Positions 59,633 to 64,000 of a stretch of 64,000 nt of DNA are shown one piece after another. Location of the stretch: assembly GCA_039707465.1 (NCBI GenBank), contig CM077646.1, positions 78,330,715-78,394,714 on the forward strand, read 5' to 3'. The notes under the pieces were generated by a model. That model made no database searches, was not told the DNA's origin, and saw only the letters and a program-made list of their open reading frames with translations. Position numbers and translations under genes: made by a program. Within the stretch, counting starts at the first letter, position 1. Every line of letters begins with the position of its first letter. Origin of the DNA: Rhabdophis nuchalis. Lineage: Eukaryota; Chordata; Lepidosauria; Squamata; Natricidae.

Positions 59633-59699
59633 GCCTTTCCGCAAAAAATACTCACTCCATGGAACCGGTCCTTGGTGCAGAAAAGGTTGGGAGCCTCTG
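59467..59699. mobile_element. hAT element, family B, with GT repeat
   Basis: Ends CAGGGGTCCCCAACCCC and GGTTGGGAGCCTCTG. Flanks ctgtagag and ctcttgag match 6/8. It resembles 18394-18562, with an added (GT)n at 59577-59628. Confidence 0.85.
59577..59628 (+). repeat. (GT)n microsatellite
   Basis: 26 uninterrupted GT units inside the family B element. Confidence 0.97.
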
Positions 59700-59707
59700 C
59701 TCTTGAG

Positions 59708-60870
59708 TGTTGTATCTGGTATTCTTTCTCTTCTCTCTCCTCCCCTTCCCCCCCAATCTTTAAAATTCTGTCATCCTGGAATCCAATGAACTTACAGAAG
59801 ACTTTGGGCTATCAGAGTTGGGTTTTTTTTCCCTTTTTATTCTATCCAAGCACCTAAAAATCTTCCACATATTTGAAACATTTTAAACAGAAGAATTTTG
59901 GCTATCAGGAATAGGCAAACCGGCTATACAAGTTCACCATTGGCAAGAATAATGATATAGTATATAATCCTTTATTTATGTTTGTGTTCTTACCTGGTCA
60001 GGACAAAGAAAGAGTAGATGTCAAGAAGAAAAGGAGAATATTTTTATGTGAGGGAATTGTAGTCAGCAGCGGCAAAAGAATTTGCGACCAATCTAAATGA
60101 CTATAGCCATATTTTGTTATTTCATCTTCCCCTCTCTTAATTTTGTCCTGCTTTTTATTTTTTATTTGAGGAGGAAATATGGATGTTCAGGAAAGCTGTC
60201 TTTGGAAAGATATGCATAACCCTGCCTTTAGTCTTCTGTAAATAGTGCCATTTAAGATAGCAGTACTATTGTAAATCAGGGATGGTTGCAGTTTTGCAAA
60301 GTCAACTTTAATTTGAAGACAGTGGTGGTTTGCAGAAGCTAATTACTTTCTGTCATGGGGAGTGACAGAATCAACCTTGATTAAGGTTTTAATCAACCTT
60401 AAAATCTCTACTTCAAAAGAGGTTATCTGTTTTGCATGGTTCTTTGATGTGTATTGTGATGTCAGTACAGCTCCCCACAAACTTGAAATGAGACTATCTG
60501 CTACCTTGAGTTTCTTTTAGCTTGGCTCGGAAGCAAATGGGTGCAATTTTTATGATTAAATTCTTTAGATCATACAGAATTGGTGATACTCTGGATTGAT
60601 TTTAAAAAAAAATAATAATGTGTAAAATAAACTATAGTACTGGGCACCAGTTTCAGAAACTGTTAATGTTTCAAGTACTGTAAACTCTATCTGTTTAAAT
60701 CATATTTATAATAGATCTTTTTTACCTACATGAAGTTTGTCAACTGTTAGGAAAAATGCCCTTGCTTGCTATTAATCATTTAAATTAACGCTTTAATTGA
60801 TTCAAAACTATCAGTTCATGTAGCAGGAATCTTTCTTAGACTGGACTTTCTTTGCATATGCTTTTTAAAA
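59708..60870. other. Intron sequence, nothing recognised
   Basis: AT-rich with a short pyrimidine stretch near 59720-59760. Confidence 0.45.
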
Positions 60871-60913
60871 AAAGAAAGAAAGAAAGAAAGAAAGAAAGAA
60901 AAAAAAAAGAAAG

Positions 60914-60999
<86 letters not shown>
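60871..60999 (+). repeat. (GAAA)n microsatellite
   Basis: About 30 AAAG tetramers with one short A-rich interruption. No hAT ends were found around it. Confidence 0.96.
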
Positions 61000-61756
61000 T
61001 CTATGACTAAATGGCAGCTCTGGGAACCGGAATTCCAAGAAGATGAAAACTCTACTTCAGTTGAAATTCTAGTTTGGGTTACCTCCACTGTCAGCTAGGA
61101 AGGAGATGGGATCTGGAGAGAATAGTAATATCAGTCTTGGATTACTGTCCAAAAACTTCATTTGCCTACAATCATCTTTGAGTTTTAGGTGTTAGGACAA
61201 TGTTTTGTTCTATGTGTTTTTGATCACTTGGATAGAGAACTTTGTTTCCCACAGAACATTTTGGATTGGCTGGTGGAAGCATTGGCCAAACCTTTTCCAA
61301 GGCCAGCTGTGGAAGCATTCTGCTCTTGGGGTGTTACGGCTAGGAGAAAAAAAAAGATATCATCCAATGCAATAGGCAGTTGCATTGATCCTGTGAACTT
61401 TGATATTATATGATGGTATTGGGCTTTTTTTTAAAAAAGCATTTTATTTCCTGGGATTTTAGTTTAAATTGTGTATTTTAATTCTGTTGATTGCTATCTA
61501 TTGTTAAATGTAAGCCACATTAAAAGTACTTGAAATACAATGCATTTTATCAAACAAATCAATAATTAATATGAAACCACAGTGTCCTCATTATTGGTAA
61601 ATGAAAATTGAAATACAGTAGCTTTTGCTACATATTATAAAATTATTATTTTGTTTGTGCATGGATAACTGTATCTCAGAATGCACCCATTTAACTGAGA
61701 CTGAGGCTTAAGACTGAAGTTTTTTTTATTTTAAAACACCTTAGCCAACCCTCTAT

Positions 61757-62155
61757 ACAGGTAGTCTTCGACTTAGGACCACAATTGAGCCCAAAATTTC
61801 TGTTGCTAAGTGAGCCATTGTTAAGTGAGCTTTTCCCCATTTTACGATCTTGCTTGCCACAGTTGTTAAGTGAATCACTGCAGATGTTAAGTTAACAGTA
61901 TTTGTTAAGTTAACATGTGATAAGTGAATCTGGCTTCCTCATTGACTTTGCTTGTCAGAAGGTCATAAAAAGTGATCACCTGACTCTAGGACACTGCAAC
62001 CGTCATAAATATAAATCAGCTGATAAGCATCTGCATGTTGATCACATGACCGTTGGGAATACTGCAACAACCATGTGAAAAATGGTCATAAGTCATTTTT
62101 TCAGTGCTGCTGTAATGGTCACTAAACAAACTGGTAAGTCAAGGACTATCTATAT
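61757..62155 (+). mobile_element. Tc1/mariner-like MITE
   Basis: Starts ACAGGTAGTCTTCGACTTAGG and ends TAAGTCAAGGACTATCTATA. The interior has GGCTTCCTCATTGACTTTGC and CTTGTCAGAAGGTCAT. Best preserved copy of the family here; TA flanks. Confidence 0.85.
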
Positions 62156-62159
62156 ATCT

Positions 62160-63540
62160 TCCTAGTGATATTTATATAACTCGTCCTCATCATTTTTATT
62201 TTTAAATGGCCCACAGATAGCTGTAGATTGAAATCAGAAAAAAATACAATATGCCTAAGGCTTTAGGAAGCGATTCTGAATCATGATAACATAATTTTGC
62301 CACAATATAGAATGATACATTGTCTTTAAAGAATCACATTTGCTTACTAAAATCTTAGTGATTTGAAAATGGGCTTCTAACAATTGGGGTGAGGAAAAAT
62401 AAAGTGGGTGGCCTGGAGTGAGTAGTTCTTCTTCTTTTCCATTCTACCATATGTGAGGCAATGACTAATCAGTGACAGTGAGGGGGCAGAAGGCTACTTC
62501 CAAGGAATGAGTCATTCTCCAAGTATTCATCTCTGCTTTCTCTCTCTACTTTTGGTGAAATCTAGAGATGCTTTTTTCCCTAGTGTTGGCAGCTGAACTA
62601 TAGACAAATGTAATTGGTTCTGAAATATAATCTATGAAAACCTTGACAATCAAAGTAGCGATACATACAATTCTTAACATTTAGTATCTGAACAGATTTT
62701 TCAAACACTTTGTGACATTTCTGTACTTGTGGATTTTCTCCCCCTACCACTTTTTAACTTTTTCTGTTCACAAATCAGGTTTTGCTACAACCTATAGTGT
62801 GGCAAACTTTGTTATCCAGCACCAAGACTGTCAGGGGTTCCATAATTGGGTTTCAAATGAATCACAGCAGATGTTTTTTTTTTTTAATATGCTAGCAAAA
62901 GGCTGTAACAAAATTGATCTTATGAGTTACAACTTCACTTTTTCTTACTTTTTGTTTTTGACATGGTTCTGATTTACTTATTGTGGGTTTTGCTTTCTTT
63001 TTGTTGCTGTTGTGCGCTGCCTGGAGTCCTTTAGGTTTGGATTAGGTTAAAATCTCTGTACATAAGCAAAGCAACAAATAGCTGTAGAAAAATAATAAAT
63101 GAATCATTTTCTAGAATTACTGTATATTATCTCTCTGTCTGCCTGCCTATCTACAGAATGTCATTAGTATTATTGATTCCAGTATTAGACATTAGCTGAA
63201 ATCATACTTTGCATTACACTAAAATAAATTAGTTTGGTTTGGCTCAGTGTAAACCCATCCAGCTGTAATTTATTCAGTAAACCATAGCTTGGCATGATGT
63301 GTAAATAAGATTATAGACTTGGGATGTAGAAAAGTAAGAGGCTTACTAAAGGGAGTGAGATGTAGTAACAGTGCAAGACTCTTAAATGATTGGGCATCTG
63401 TTGGAAAATTAAATCAACTAAATTGCAGGGTGTCCAAAATTCCTCAGTGGTCTTATTAATCATTTTCTAGAAGGTTAAAGAAGAGTCAAGGAGATCAAGC
63501 ACCAAAAGGGAAATGCTGGATGAAGAAATGGAAGCAGTGG
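62160..63540. other. Intron sequence; possible old LINE 3' end
   Basis: TTGTGCGCTGCCTGGAGTCC near 63010 resembles a LINE 3'UTR end (GCCGCCCTGGGTCC-like), but nothing else supports it. Confidence 0.35.
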
Positions 63541-63543
63541 GAA

Positions 63544-63703
63544 CAGAGGTGGGGGTGCTCCCAGTTTGGCACGGATCGGGTAAACTGGTAGTAGTGGTGG
63601 CAGAAGACTCCACCCAGCTGCCTGGACACTTCTGCCCAGAAGTAGCATGCATGCACACACACACGAACAAACCGGTAGTAAAAAAATTGGAAACCCACCA
63701 CTG
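63544..63703. mobile_element. hAT element, family D
   Basis: Ends CAGAGGTGGGGGTGCTCCC and TTGGAAACCCACCACTG. No clean 8-bp duplication was found. Interior resembles 55376-55506. Confidence 0.7.
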
Positions 63704-64000
63704 AGGGAACCATGAGAAGAAGAGTCTATCTTATCTTAGGGATCAATATACTTCAGAAAGATGAATAAGAGCGCAATATTACAGAATGGATTTGAAGAGA
63801 ACTAGTTTCAATAAACTAAGAAATATTAGTGAAGAGACTGGGCAGATATTTTCAGATTAAAGAGACCAAAGAAGTGTTGACAACTAAGAAATACAATTAT
63901 GGACCCCTTGAACGAGGAGAAAAATAGGGAGCACTTAGGAAACCATTATTGGATTCTAGAGGAATTGGACTTAATGTAGAAAAGATCATGTCTAGGAAGT

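Larger units (their letters stand above)
46402..64000 (+). other. BICD2: BICD2 intron 1 (partial)
   Basis: From the donor to the window end there is no second exon. The expected continuation after QLKE in BICD proteins was looked for among the open frames and not found. The intron is therefore at least 17.6 kb and is rich in transposable elements. Confidence 0.75.

Noticed and set aside
60816..61088. GAAA array as another family D hAT element
   Set aside because: No CAG..CTG termini or 8-bp duplication could be found around it.
46402..64000. Search for BICD2 exon 2
   Set aside because: No frame continuing the BICD coiled coil after QLKE was found; the exon is presumed to lie beyond the window.

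Overview
The window looks like squamate reptile DNA, most probably from a snake. The evidence is the repeat population: L2, CR1, BovB, L1, R4-like and Penelope-like retroelement pieces, a Sauria-type tRNA SINE that shares the BovB tail, LINE tails that run into ATTCT or ATT simple repeats, Helitrons with TAGG arrays, and many short hAT-type DNA transposons. No bacterial-style gene organisation, functional RNA gene, CRISPR array or intact viral gene was seen.

The only host gene exon I can support is coding exon 1 of BICD2 (46162-46401, + strand), a dynein-dynactin cargo adaptor. It lies in a CpG-rich island (about 45520-46600) with two inverted ZNF143/STAF-like sites upstream (45720-45738 and 45780-45798). 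The exon encodes 80 residues and ends at a phase-0 donor. No later exon is visible, so everything from 46402 to 64000 reads as first intron. The 45 kb upstream of the gene appears intergenic.

Layout: 1-5700 holds a Sauria SINE, CR1 pieces, a palindromic MITE, a hAT element and an L2 3' end with a long ATT tail. 5700-14110 holds BovB, R4-like and L2/Rex1-like remnants, a minus-strand L2 and several hAT elements. 14110-20300 holds a half-length MITE, a Helitron copy, and a CR1 carrying two hAT insertions. 20317-24956 is a minus-strand Helitron containing an L2 that itself contains a second L2. 25350-36430 holds a SINE, chimeric hAT elements, CR1, a tRNA-headed CR1-tailed SINE, a 5S-like SINE, a 1.1 kb hAT element and a well preserved L2 ORF. 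36430-45480 holds a Penelope-like end, a strong hairpin, a 155-bp tandem satellite, a Helitron carrying a CR1 piece, and a hAT element. The BICD2 intron holds five to six hAT elements (two longer than 1 kb, with pyrimidine tracts and long foldbacks), two Tc1/mariner-like MITEs, L2 and CR1 remnants and an L1 ORF1 remnant.

At least 20 hAT-like insertions were delimited to the base by 8-bp target duplications, 12 of them perfect. Four terminal-repeat families always show TA at positions 4-5 of the duplication; the fifth does not. The most unusual items are a half-palindrome element with a perfect duplication, a module shared between hAT families with different ends, and the three-level Helitron/L2/L2 nest. 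I found no undescribed protein system. The novelty here is in the structure and traffic of mobile elements.
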